A stretch of 39,979 bases of DNA from an uncultured Ruminiclostridium sp. (GTDB lineage: Bacteria > Bacillota > Clostridia > Oscillospirales > Ruminococcaceae): assembly GCA_934490165.1 (NCBI GenBank), contig CAKSTB010000024.1, positions 1-39,979 on the forward strand, given 5' to 3'. Below the pieces are notes generated by a model. That model did no database searches, was not told where the DNA came from, and saw only the letters and a list, made by a program, of their open reading frames with translations. Numbering within the stretch: position 1 is the stretch's first letter; each line of letters begins with the position of its first letter. Of this stretch, positions 32,662-39,979 are shown piece after piece. The translations under genes were made by a program, and so were the position numbers.

Positions 32662-34383
32662 GTGGCAGACCATATCGATGATAAGGAGCTTGAAGAGCTT
32701 AACGAAATATACCGCCGTAAAATGGCGGCTCAGAAGGGTAGCGAGCCTAAGAAAGCAAAACACGAAAAAACCGTAAAAAGTGAAAATACTCATTCCGTAA
32801 AGGGCGAAAAGTCCGAAAAGTCCGAAAAAAGCGTCAGGGCTGAGAAGCAGATAAAGGTAAAGCCCGAAAAGCAGGACAGAGAAGAAAAGGCACAGCCTGA
32901 AAATAAGCCGCTGACCGAGGACGAGCGCAAGAAAAAGCTTGGCGTAAAGATAAATATCGGCGTATGCACTGCATTCTTTGCGGTTGTTGCCGTCGGACTT
33001 CTGGTGCTTCCGCGTCCGACTGTATCCGAATCTGAAAAGCGTAACCTTGCCACATTCCCGAAATTCACATGGGACGCATACTGGAGCGGCGACTACACAA
33101 GCGATATCAGCTATTTCTTCAACGATACAGTGCCGTTCAGAGATACATTCAAAGCGATCGGCGCAGGCTTCCGCTCACTGTTCGGCTTCACAATAGACGG
33201 CGCGGAGATAAAGGGTAACGTTTCGCAGGTAAACAGCGGCGTATCACAGACCGAGGTCACAACTGCGTCCACAAAGCCTATAGCTATTGTAACCCCCGCT
33301 CCGTCCGACACATCAAGCGATGCTCCCGAGAGCACCGACTCTGCACCCGAGAGCAAAGCCGATACATCGTCAAATGACAGCTCGAAAGCCGAAACGAGTT
33401 CAAAAGCCGAAACAAGCTCAAAGTCGGATAACAGCAGTGATGCATCAAAGCCCGAAAACGTATATATAGCGCCCTCAGATCCCGATGCACAGGTGCTTTA
33501 CGAAGAGGGCTCACAGCTTGTATATCAGAGCGGCGACACAATATACGGCGCTCAGCTGTATAACGGAAACCGTGATAACGCGGAGGACTATGCGCATACC
33601 CTCAACACGCTGAAAACACTGCTCCCCGATGCCAACGTATACAGTATGCTGGCGCTTACCCAGAATACATTTATAACCCCCGCCGAGCTTGAAAAGTCAA
33701 AGTATACCGAGCTCAGCGACTCAGAGTATATCTCCAATATGCTTAGCAAGGATATAAAAGTCATAGATACTATGAAAGCATTACTTCCTCATCAGAAAGA
33801 GGATCTGTTTTTCCTGCGTGACTGCCACTGGCAGCAGCTCGGAGCGTACTATGCGGCTCAGAGCTTTGCAAAGACCGCAGGTGTAGACTTTGCAAAATTA
33901 TCCTCATATGAGAAGTATGAAGAGGACTGCCTCGGCTCTGTCTATGCGGCAACCCAGTATGAAGGACTTATGTACGAAGGCGAAACCTTCACCTACTATG
34001 TGCCTCAGAACGAGTATACTACTGAGTACTATAACGAGGACTATGAATTTCAGTTCGAGTATCCTCTGATGCCGAGGTCGGACTATAACACAACTGCGTT
34101 CTACAGCCTGTTTATGGTTGCAGACAGCTACATAAAGCATATCACGACCGATGTCGGCAACGACAGAGTGCTCGTTGTGCTCAAGGATGACTATCCCAGT
34201 GCTATGATACCTTGCCTCACCTCATCATTCAGCGAGATATATGTTATAGATGTACGCTATTGCAACTTCAATGTAGCAAGCTTCTGCGTTGAGCACGGCG
34301 CTACCGATGTGCTTGTAGGTATGACTACCGAAAATGCCCTCGGTGAAATAGGCGATACACTTTCGTATCTTCTGAATATATAA
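32662..34383 (+). CDS. DHHW/AlgJ-like SGNH-type acetylation partner protein
   Basis: The 573-residue protein has a highly charged N-terminus of about 90 residues with EKSEKSEKS-type repeats, one membrane helix (about 93-113), and an outside domain. That domain starts SESEKRNLATFPKFTWDAYWSG, like DHHW/AlgX/AlgJ family proteins, and has the motif DCHW (387-390) that contains the catalytic Asp-x-His. A Ser/Asp/Glu-rich linker of about 80 residues (about 205-280) separates the first part from the main domain. With the MBOAT protein it probably acylates an exported polysaccharide. The start is GTG with AAAGGAG upstream. No terminator follows before element copy B. Confidence 0.85.
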   Translation: MADHIDDKELEELNEIYRRKMAAQKGSEPKKAKHEKTVKSENTHSVKGEKSEKSEKSVRAEKQIKVKPEKQDREEKAQPENKPLTEDERKKKLGVKINIGVCTAFFAVVAVGLLVLPRPTVSESEKRNLATFPKFTWDAYWSGDYTSDISYFFNDTVPFRDTFKAIGAGFRSLFGFTIDGAEIKGNVSQVNSGVSQTEVTTASTKPIAIVTPAPSDTSSDAPESTDSAPESKADTSSNDSSKAETSSKAETSSKSDNSSDASKPENVYIAPSDPDAQVLYEEGSQLVYQSGDTIYGAQLYNGNRDNAEDYAHTLNTLKTLLPDANVYSMLALTQNTFITPAELEKSKYTELSDSEYISNMLSKDIKVIDTMKALLPHQKEDLFFLRDCHWQQLGAYYAAQSFAKTAGVDFAKLSSYEKYEEDCLGSVYAATQYEGLMYEGETFTYYVPQNEYTTEYYNEDYEFQFEYPLMPRSDYNTTAFYSLFMVADSYIKHITTDVGNDRVLVVLKDDYPSAMIPCLTSSFSEIYVIDVRYCNFNVASFCVEHGATDVLVGMTTENALGEIGDTLSYLLNI

Positions 34384-34394
34384 TAATGATATGT

Positions 34395-34997
34395 GGCTGT
34401 GACACAATTTCTCGGTTTGTCAAATTTCATTAAAATTGCAATGCGACATATTATAAAGAAGCCAAAACAATAAATGTATCGCCAACAACGCTGAAAACAG
34501 TTTCAGTGCTTACTAGGTGTTAATAATTTCGTGAGTGTATCAGTGCAACTGCACTATCACCGACTCTCAGAAAAAAACGCTACTATCCTGAGATATCTGT
34601 ACTAAAATGGGGCTAAGTGAGCGTCAGCGACCCGCTTATACAAACGTTTAAAACTCAGTCGTTTGTGTGTCTTATCGCCAACACCCTAGCGGGGTGGGGG
34701 TGTGGGTAAGGAAAGAGGGAGCCACGAGGGAGAGAACCTAAGGGATAGGGAGAGGGGCTGCCAAGTCCCTTGCCCTAGTCCCTTTGGTTTTTTCCCTCGT
34801 TCATAGCAGCAACGTTATTAAATGGAATAGCGAACCCGAGAAGTGCTGTCCCGCAAAAGGCAGTATCGGTAGCCTGCTATCAGTATTAAATACTAAAACG
34901 GTATAATAGAAGTGCACTATACAAAAAAGTGAGCCGTGCGCACTATTTTTTTGCGCTTCGACTCACTTTTTCTTTTTTCGGGTTGTACCACAATCCC
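34395..34997 (+). repeat. Dispersed structured element, copy B (candidate ncRNA)
   Basis: This 603-bp stretch is the inverse orientation of copy A and nearly fills the 725-base gap before the response regulator gene. It begins GGCTGTGACACAA and ends GGGTTGTACCACAATCCC (34980-34997). The conserved 5' part (34430-34620) includes CTGAAA-ACAG-TTTCAG and GTGCA-AC-TGCAC stems. The long hairpin spans 34725-34799 (CGAGGGA/TCCCTCG outside, AAGGGATAGGG/CCCTAGTCCCTT inside). The core pairs ATAGCAG (34803-34809) with CTGCTAT (34874-34880), enclosing GGAATAGC (34824-34831) and GCTGTCC (34845-34851). A terminator follows. It starts 12 bases after the DHHW gene, so it may be transcribed as that gene's 3' end. 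Confidence 0.85.
34923..34971 (+). terminator. Intrinsic terminator at the end of element copy B
   Basis: AAAAAAGTGAGCC (34923-34935) pairs with GACTCACTTTTT (34960-34971), with GTGCGCAC/GCGC pairing within. TTTTTCTTTTTTCG follows on plus. It would end both the element RNA and read-through from the MBOAT-DHHW operon. Confidence 0.85.
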
Positions 34998-35034
34998 ATT
35001 TTTATACAGCTATACCGCGGTTCATACCAACCGG

Positions 35035-35068
35035 ATTTAATATTCGGTTAAATCAAGGAGAATATAAT
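35035..35068 (+). promoter_or_regulatory. Promoter and inverted repeat before the response regulator
   Basis: TATAAT lies at 35063-35068, about 40 bases before the ATG, with no good -35. In its place is an inverted repeat ATTTAA-N7-TTAAAT (35035-35053). This could be the site of an activator such as the response regulator itself. Confidence 0.45.
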
Positions 35069-35108
35069 CTATACAGTTAATTATGTTTAAGGAAAAGGAG
35101 GAAATGAT

Positions 35109-35786
35109 ATGTTCCACATAATGGTCGCAGAGGACGACACAAATACCAGAAAGCTGATGTGCACGGTGCTTAAGCAAAACGGCTATGAGCCTGTACCCGC
35201 CGTTGACGGCATTGACGCACTTGATATACTTGACAGACAGCACGTAGACCTTATACTGCTTGATGTAATGATGCCGAGAATGGACGGCTACGAGTTTGTA
35301 AAAACACTCCGTGAGGGCGGTTGCAATACACCTGTACTTATGGTTACGGCAAGGGAAACCTCCGCCGATAAGATAGCCGGTTTCCGTGCCGGAACTGACG
35401 ACTATATGGTGAAGCCCGTTGACGATGAGGAAATGCTCCTTCGCATATCGGCACTTCTGCGCCGCAGTAATATAGCAAACGAGCACAAGCTCCACGCAGG
35501 AGGCACGGTGCTTGATTATGACGCGCTCACAGTCACAAGCGACGGCGTTACTTATGAGCTCCCGAACAAGGAGTTTATGCTGCTGTTCAAGCTTCTGAGC
35601 TATCAGAACAAGATATTCACCCGCCGCCAGCTTATGGACGAGCTGTGGGATATGGAAACAGAAACCGATGAGCGTACCATAGACGTACACATAAACCGTC
35701 TGCGCGACAAGTTCCACGACAATCCCGATTTCGAGATCGTTACAGTCAGAGGACTGGGCTACAAGGCGGTACTGAAACAGCACTGA
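35109..35786 (+). CDS. OmpR/PhoB-type response regulator
   Basis: The 225-residue protein has a receiver domain with acidic residues Asp9/Asp10, phospho-acceptor Asp52 in LLDVMMPRMDG, the Thr in MVTARE and Lys in MVKPVDD. A winged-helix DNA-binding domain follows (LPNKEFMLLFKLLSYQNKIFTRRQLMDELW...TIDVHINRLRDKF...TVRGLGYKAV). GGAGG precedes the ATG at good spacing. It is followed after 17 bases by its histidine kinase and then by an ABC transporter that it may control. Confidence 0.96.
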   Translation: MFHIMVAEDDTNTRKLMCTVLKQNGYEPVPAVDGIDALDILDRQHVDLILLDVMMPRMDGYEFVKTLREGGCNTPVLMVTARETSADKIAGFRAGTDDYMVKPVDDEEMLLRISALLRRSNIANEHKLHAGGTVLDYDALTVTSDGVTYELPNKEFMLLFKLLSYQNKIFTRRQLMDELWDMETETDERTIDVHINRLRDKFHDNPDFEIVTVRGLGYKAVLKQH

Positions 35787-35803
35787 GCTGACGGAGAAAT
35801 AAG

Positions 35804-36928
35804 ATGCACAGAAAAATAAGCGATGAAGAAAAGCGACTGCGCTCTATAAACGCCTATGTTGTGCTGTTTGTATTCTTCATAATGGTGTCGGCGGGCGTTA
35901 TCTGCGTGCTGATATTCAATATACTTGATGCGTTCGGGTTGATGAAGCATATAGAGGTGGTACCGATGCTACTGCCGTTTATTATGCTGTGCGCCTGTAT
36001 AATAATCGGCAGTATACTGTCGGCTATGCTATCGGGTATACTGCTCCGTCCGCTCAACGACCTCAAGGAAGGTCTGCTTAAAGTATCAAAGGGTGACTTT
36101 ACTGTACGACTTGAGGAAAACGGAAACAGCGAACTTTCGCATATACAGGAAAACTTCAACATAATGGTAAAGGAGCTTGGCAATACCGAGCTTTTCAGAA
36201 ACGATTTCATCAACGACTTTTCGCATGAGTTCAAGACACCGATGGTGTCTGTTTACGGCTTCGCAAAACAGCTCAAAAAAGGCGGACTTACAAAGGAGCA
36301 GGAGCAGGAGTACATTGATATAATCATAAACGAGTCACAGCGGCTCATAAATATGTCAAGTAATATTCTTATGCTCAGCAAGCTTGAAAACCAGGAGATA
36401 ATTACCGATAAGCAGGACTTTTCGCTTGACGAGGAACTGCGCAGATGCATTCTGCAATTACAGGGACAGTGGGGAGAAAAAAATCAGGAGGTTATACCGG
36501 ATCTTTGCGAGATCACCTATTACGGCAACAGCGAAATGCTCAAACAGGTGTGGCTGAATGTCATCGGCAACGCTATAAAGTATACACCTGAGGGCGGTAC
36601 AATTGAAGTTAAGCTTGATATCAACCCGAAGAATGAACAGGAAGTAAGAGTGCGTATCACCGATAACGGCATAGGTATGGATAAGGCTACCGCCGAACGT
36701 ATTTTTGAGAAATTCTATCAGGGTGACAGCTCGCACGCGACAGGCGGAAACGGTCTTGGTCTTGCTATGGTAAAGCGTATTGTTGAGCTTTGCGGCGGCA
36801 GGATAAGGGTAAAGAGCGAGCTCGGTAAAGGCACTCAGTTCACCGTTTATCTTCCGATAGAGGACAAGGATAAGGAAGATAAGAAAAAGAAAAGTTTAAA
36901 TGCGGTTAACACAGCAGGGTTAAAATAA
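35804..36928 (+). CDS. Sensor histidine kinase
   Basis: The 374-residue kinase has two membrane helices (about 17-40 and 53-80) with only about a dozen residues between them outside, then a HAMP domain (about 80-130). The phospho-acceptor is His141 in NDFSHEFKTPMVSVYGFAKQL. The ATPase motifs are NVIGNAIKYTP, DNGIGMD, FEKFYQ and GGNGLGLAMVKRI. The lack of an outside sensor domain is the intramembrane-sensing design often paired with ABC transporters of the Bce/MacB type. Its tail is lysine/aspartate-rich. Confidence 0.95.
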   Translation: MHRKISDEEKRLRSINAYVVLFVFFIMVSAGVICVLIFNILDAFGLMKHIEVVPMLLPFIMLCACIIIGSILSAMLSGILLRPLNDLKEGLLKVSKGDFTVRLEENGNSELSHIQENFNIMVKELGNTELFRNDFINDFSHEFKTPMVSVYGFAKQLKKGGLTKEQEQEYIDIIINESQRLINMSSNILMLSKLENQEIITDKQDFSLDEELRRCILQLQGQWGEKNQEVIPDLCEITYYGNSEMLKQVWLNVIGNAIKYTPEGGTIEVKLDINPKNEQEVRVRITDNGIGMDKATAERIFEKFYQGDSSHATGGNGLGLAMVKRIVELCGGRIRVKSELGKGTQFTVYLPIEDKDKEDKKKKSLNAVNTAGLK

Positions 36929-37010
36929 ACAATCACAGTGTTTAGTAGACTATAAAGCGGCTTTTGCCGTTTACATATAATTTTAAAGTTTTAATGAAGA
37001 GGATATTACG

Positions 37011-39671
37011 ATGCTTCAACTGAAAAACATAACTAAAGATTATAAGGTTGGTGACGAAAAGGTCCACGCACTCAGAGGAGTAAGCATTGACTTCCGCGAG
37101 AGCGAATTCGTATCCATACTCGGTCAGTCGGGCTGCGGCAAGACGACACTGCTCAATATTATCGGCGGTCTTGACAGATATACCGACGGCGACCTTATAA
37201 TAGGCGGTAAGTCAACAAAGGAGTTTAAAAACGCCGACTGGGATACCTATCGTAACCATTCAATAGGCTTTGTGTTCCAGAGCTACAACCTTATCCCGCA
37301 CCAGACAGTGCTTGCAAACGTCGAGCTTGCACTGACATTATCCGGTGTATCTAAAACCGAAAGAAGACAGAGAGCAAAGGACGCGCTTATAAAGGTAGGA
37401 CTTGGCGATCAGTTCAAGAAAAAGCCCAATCAGATGTCGGGCGGTCAGATGCAGAGAGTTGCCATTGCAAGAGCGCTTGTAAACGAACCCGATATACTTC
37501 TTGCAGATGAGCCGACAGGCGCTCTTGACAGTGAAACGAGCGTTCAGATAATGGAGCTTTTAAAGGAGATATCCAAAGATAAGCTTATCATTATGGTAAC
37601 GCATAACCCGGAGCTTGCCGAGAAGTATTCCAACAGAATAATAAGACTGCTTGACGGTAAGGTTATAGATGATACCAACCATTATGACAGAAATGTGGTC
37701 GAGCCTATCGAAAAGAAAAAGACAGGCAAGGAAAAGAAGGTCAAAAAGCCTTCAATGTCATACTTTACCGCATTGTCGCTGAGCCTTAACAACCTGATGA
37801 CCAAAAAGGGCAGAACCTTTATGACCTCATTTGCGGGAAGCATAGGCATTATCGGTATTGCGCTTATTCTGTCGATATCAAGCGGTGCACAGCTTTATAT
37901 AAAATCGGTCGAGGAAGAAACCCTCGCAAGTTATCCTATTTCCATTTCGCGCAACGCTATGGATATGTCGTCTATGATGACCTCGATGATGAAGGATAAC
38001 ACAAGCGACGGCAACGACGACGGAAAGATCCACTCCAACAACATAATGGGCAGTATGGTAAATTCCATGCTTACTCAGCTTAAATCCAATGACTTAAAGA
38101 GCTTCAAGAAGTATCTTGAAACTGACGGCGATGAGATAAACGACTATGTCAGCGATATTATGTACGGATATTCAACACCGCTCAATGTTTTCAGGAACGA
38201 CAAGGACAAGGGAATAATTCAGGTAAATCCCTCGACATTGTTTGAAGATATGGGTTTGACGAACGCAATGTACGACTCTCAGCTTATGAGCAATGTCGTA
38301 AGTTCAAGCTATGATACCTGGACGGAGCTTCTCGACAATGACAAGCTGTTGAATGAGCAGTACAAGGTTCTTGCAGGCAGAATGCCGAGCGCTTACAACG
38401 AAGTCGTTGTAATGGTGAACAAGGACAACGAGATCTCCGATTACAGCCTTTACTGCCTTGGACTTATGGACAGCGATCAGCTTATCGATGCGGTAAAGAG
38501 CGCGATGAGCAATGAGAACGAAAAGGTCGACTTCACAAGCGAGCTTAAAACTTATACCTATGACGAGCTTCTCGGACTGGAATTCAAGCTGGTAACCAAT
38601 TCCGAATTCTACGAGAAAGAAAGTGATATATGGGTCGACAAGAGCGAAGATAAAATCTATATGACAAAGGTTGTCGAAGACGCAGAAACCATAAAGGTTG
38701 TCGGCATAATAAAGCCCGAAGAAAACAGCATAATGTCGTCAAACTCTTCTTCTGCTATAGGTTACACTCACGAGCTTACAGAGTATCTTGTAAACAAGGT
38801 AAATGACAGTGAGGCAGTAAAAGCTCAGAAAGACTCTCCCGACACCGATATTTTCACAGGAAAGGAATTTGCAAAGGAAGAAGACAAAAAGACACTTACA
38901 ATGGAGGATATACAGGCGTATATAGCTGCATTACCGCAAGAACAGCAGGCTCAGGTCATGGCACAGCTTCAGCAGGCACAGCAGATGGGAATGACCGAAC
39001 AGCAGATTGTTGATGCATTCTCACAGCAGATGAGCACCGAGTCCGACGCTACCTATGACGGAAATATGACGCTCCTCGGTGTGGCTTCACTCGATGAACC
39101 GAGCCGCATAAATATCTACCCCAAGGACTTTGACTCAAAGGAAAAGATCGAGCAGATCATAAGCGACTACAACGACAAGGTAAAGGCAGACGGCAACGAA
39201 AACCTCAAGATAGAATACACCGATCTGGTCGGACTGATGATGACCTCGGTATCTACTATAATCGATGCCATAAGCGTTATCCTTATCGCATTCGTAGCAA
39301 TTTCACTTGTTGTATCGTCAATAATGATAGGTATCATCACCTACATTTCCGTTCTCGAAAGAACCAAGGAAATCGGTATACTGCGCGCCATGGGTGCAAG
39401 CAAAAGGGATATTTCACGCGTATTCAATGCCGAAACGCTCATTGTCGGCTTTGCCGCAGGTGCTATCGGTATAGGCGTAACACTGCTTCTGCTTATCCCC
39501 GCAAACGCAATCGTATACAGCCTTACAGGCATTTCAGGTATGTGTGTACTGCCGTGGCAGGGTGCAATAATACTGGTAATTATCAGTATGCTGCTCACTC
39601 TTATAGCAGGTCTTATACCATCGCACTATGCCGCTAAAAAAGACCCCGTACTGGCACTCAGAAGCGAATAA
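37011..39671 (+). CDS. Fused ABC transporter, LolD-like ATPase plus FtsX/MacB-like permease
   Basis: The 886-residue protein has an N-terminal ATPase of the MacB/LolD/FtsE type: Walker A GQSGCGKTT (38-46), Q-loop VFQSYN, signature MSGGQMQRVAIARAL (142-156), Walker B ILLADEPTGALD (162-173) and switch MVTHN. A basic linker follows, one membrane helix at about 270-295, a large extracytoplasmic domain of about 450 residues, and three C-terminal helices of the FtsX fold with ERTKEIGILRAMGASKRDI. The outer domain holds a Gln-rich helical stretch (QEQQAQVMAQLQQAQQMGM). MacB-type proteins use ATP to do mechanical work or export peptides; with the adjacent two-component system a role in antimicrobial-peptide or envelope stress defence is inferred. 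It lies 82 bases after the kinase. Confidence 0.94.
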   Translation: MLQLKNITKDYKVGDEKVHALRGVSIDFRESEFVSILGQSGCGKTTLLNIIGGLDRYTDGDLIIGGKSTKEFKNADWDTYRNHSIGFVFQSYNLIPHQTVLANVELALTLSGVSKTERRQRAKDALIKVGLGDQFKKKPNQMSGGQMQRVAIARALVNEPDILLADEPTGALDSETSVQIMELLKEISKDKLIIMVTHNPELAEKYSNRIIRLLDGKVIDDTNHYDRNVVEPIEKKKTGKEKKVKKPSMSYFTALSLSLNNLMTKKGRTFMTSFAGSIGIIGIALILSISSGAQLYIKSVEEETLASYPISISRNAMDMSSMMTSMMKDNTSDGNDDGKIHSNNIMGSMVNSMLTQLKSNDLKSFKKYLETDGDEINDYVSDIMYGYSTPLNVFRNDKDKGIIQVNPSTLFEDMGLTNAMYDSQLMSNVVSSSYDTWTELLDNDKLLNEQYKVLAGRMPSAYNEVVVMVNKDNEISDYSLYCLGLMDSDQLIDAVKSAMSNENEKVDFTSELKTYTYDELLGLEFKLVTNSEFYEKESDIWVDKSEDKIYMTKVVEDAETIKVVGIIKPEENSIMSSNSSSAIGYTHELTEYLVNKVNDSEAVKAQKDSPDTDIFTGKEFAKEEDKKTLTMEDIQAYIAALPQEQQAQVMAQLQQAQQMGMTEQQIVDAFSQQMSTESDATYDGNMTLLGVASLDEPSRINIYPKDFDSKEKIEQIISDYNDKVKADGNENLKIEYTDLVGLMMTSVSTIIDAISVILIAFVAISLVVSSIMIGIITYISVLERTKEIGILRAMGASKRDISRVFNAETLIVGFAAGAIGIGVTLLLLIPANAIVYSLTGISGMCVLPWQGAIILVIISMLLTLIAGLIPSHYAAKKDPVLALRSE

Positions 39672-39689
39672 TTTTGTTTTCAATAAAAC

Positions 39690-39937
39690 GGGGTTGTGAC
39701 ACAACCCGAAAAAGAAAAAGTGAGCCGAAGCGCAAAAAGGTGCAATGGCTCACTTTTTTGGTATGTGGAGAAAGTCTGACTTTAGTGCGCTTCTATTATA
39801 ACGTTTTGTAATTAACATTGATAGCAGGCTACCAATAGTGCTATTTGTCGGATAGCACTTCTCGGGTTCGCTATTCCATTTGATAACGTTGCTGCTATGT
39901 GCGAGGGAGACAACCCAAGGGGAGAGAGGAAGGCGCT
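39690..39937 (-). repeat. Dispersed structured element, copy C (incomplete)
   Basis: Same orientation as copy A and very similar to it over this length. It begins with the palindrome GGGGTTGTGACACAACCC (39690-39707). The core pairs ATAGCAG (39821-39827) with CTGCTAT (39892-39898). Homology to copy A runs to GGAAGGCGCT and then stops at 39937, in the middle of the long hairpin, with different sequence up to the window end. It starts 18 bases after the ABC transporter stop. Strand is that of the proposed RNA. Confidence 0.85.
39715..39759. terminator. Bidirectional terminator in element copy C
   Basis: AAAAAGTGAGCC (39715-39726) pairs with GGCTCACTTTTTT (39747-39759). TTTTTTGG follows on plus and CTTTTTCTTTTTC on minus. 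On plus it ends the ABC transporter transcript. Confidence 0.85.
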
Positions 39938-39979
39938 TGAAGTGCTATACTAAAACTGGACACAAGGGGGTAGAAAAAC

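Noticed and set aside
35037..35783. 248-codon minus-strand frame
   Set aside because: It is antisense to the response regulator, whose domains are complete and well supported.

Overview
The window looks like chromosome from a low-to-mid GC anaerobic Firmicute of class Clostridia, most likely Oscillospiraceae/Ruminococcaceae (an Eubacterium siraeum-like organism is a guess). Reasons: a ferredoxin-linked 2-oxoacid oxidoreductase, a tryptophan T-box, a SigH-like sigma factor, the RNase J - GdpP - L9 - DnaB order, the TilS - Hpt - FtsH order, and many near-perfect SigA promoters (TTGACA-N17-TATAAT type). Most of the window is core genome.

Layout. 114-1655 (-) encodes a membrane-anchored beta-propeller-like protein. 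2008-8743 (-) is a complete trpEGDCFBA operon with a consensus promoter and a Trp-specific (UGG) T-box leader. 9000-9919 (-) holds a SigH-like sigma factor and a zinc-ribbon protein. 10099-12179 (-) holds a DUF554 membrane protein and a MATE transporter. 13194-15266 (-) is an EF-G-like GTPase with altered G3 and G4 motifs. 15493-17026 holds a GNAT acetyltransferase, a small membrane protein (-) and a divergent XRE regulator (+). 17113-20401 (-) is a four-subunit 2-oxoacid:ferredoxin oxidoreductase operon preceded by a MinD/ParA-like ATPase. From 20775 onwards the genes are on the plus strand: RNase J with a long structured leader and a tandem-repeat N-terminus, the c-di-AMP phosphodiesterase GdpP, L9, DnaB, TilS, Hpt and FtsH; then an MBOAT acyltransferase with a DHHW/SGNH-type partner; then a two-component system and a fused ABC transporter.

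The most unusual content is non-coding. A dispersed element of about 600-670 bp occurs three times: 12264-12930, 34395-34997 and 39690-39937 (the last is incomplete). The copies share a short near-palindromic end, an intrinsic terminator hairpin, a highly conserved core that can form two nested stems, and a long purine/pyrimidine-armed hairpin whose sequence differs between copies while its pairing is kept. The second copy is inverted relative to the other two. The pattern fits a structured non-coding RNA or a non-autonomous mobile element that carries one; I cannot assign it to a known family. Smaller dispersed hairpins (41-76 and 12934-12969) and a 22-bp direct repeat (1770 and 1973) add to this.

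Functionally, the window joins amino-acid biosynthesis (charging-regulated trp operon), fermentative electron transfer (oxidoreductase), RNA turnover and c-di-AMP control next to replication (rnj-gdpP-rplI-dnaB), tRNA modification, purine salvage and membrane proteolysis (tilS-hpt-ftsH), probable surface-polymer acylation, and an envelope-sensing two-component/ABC unit.
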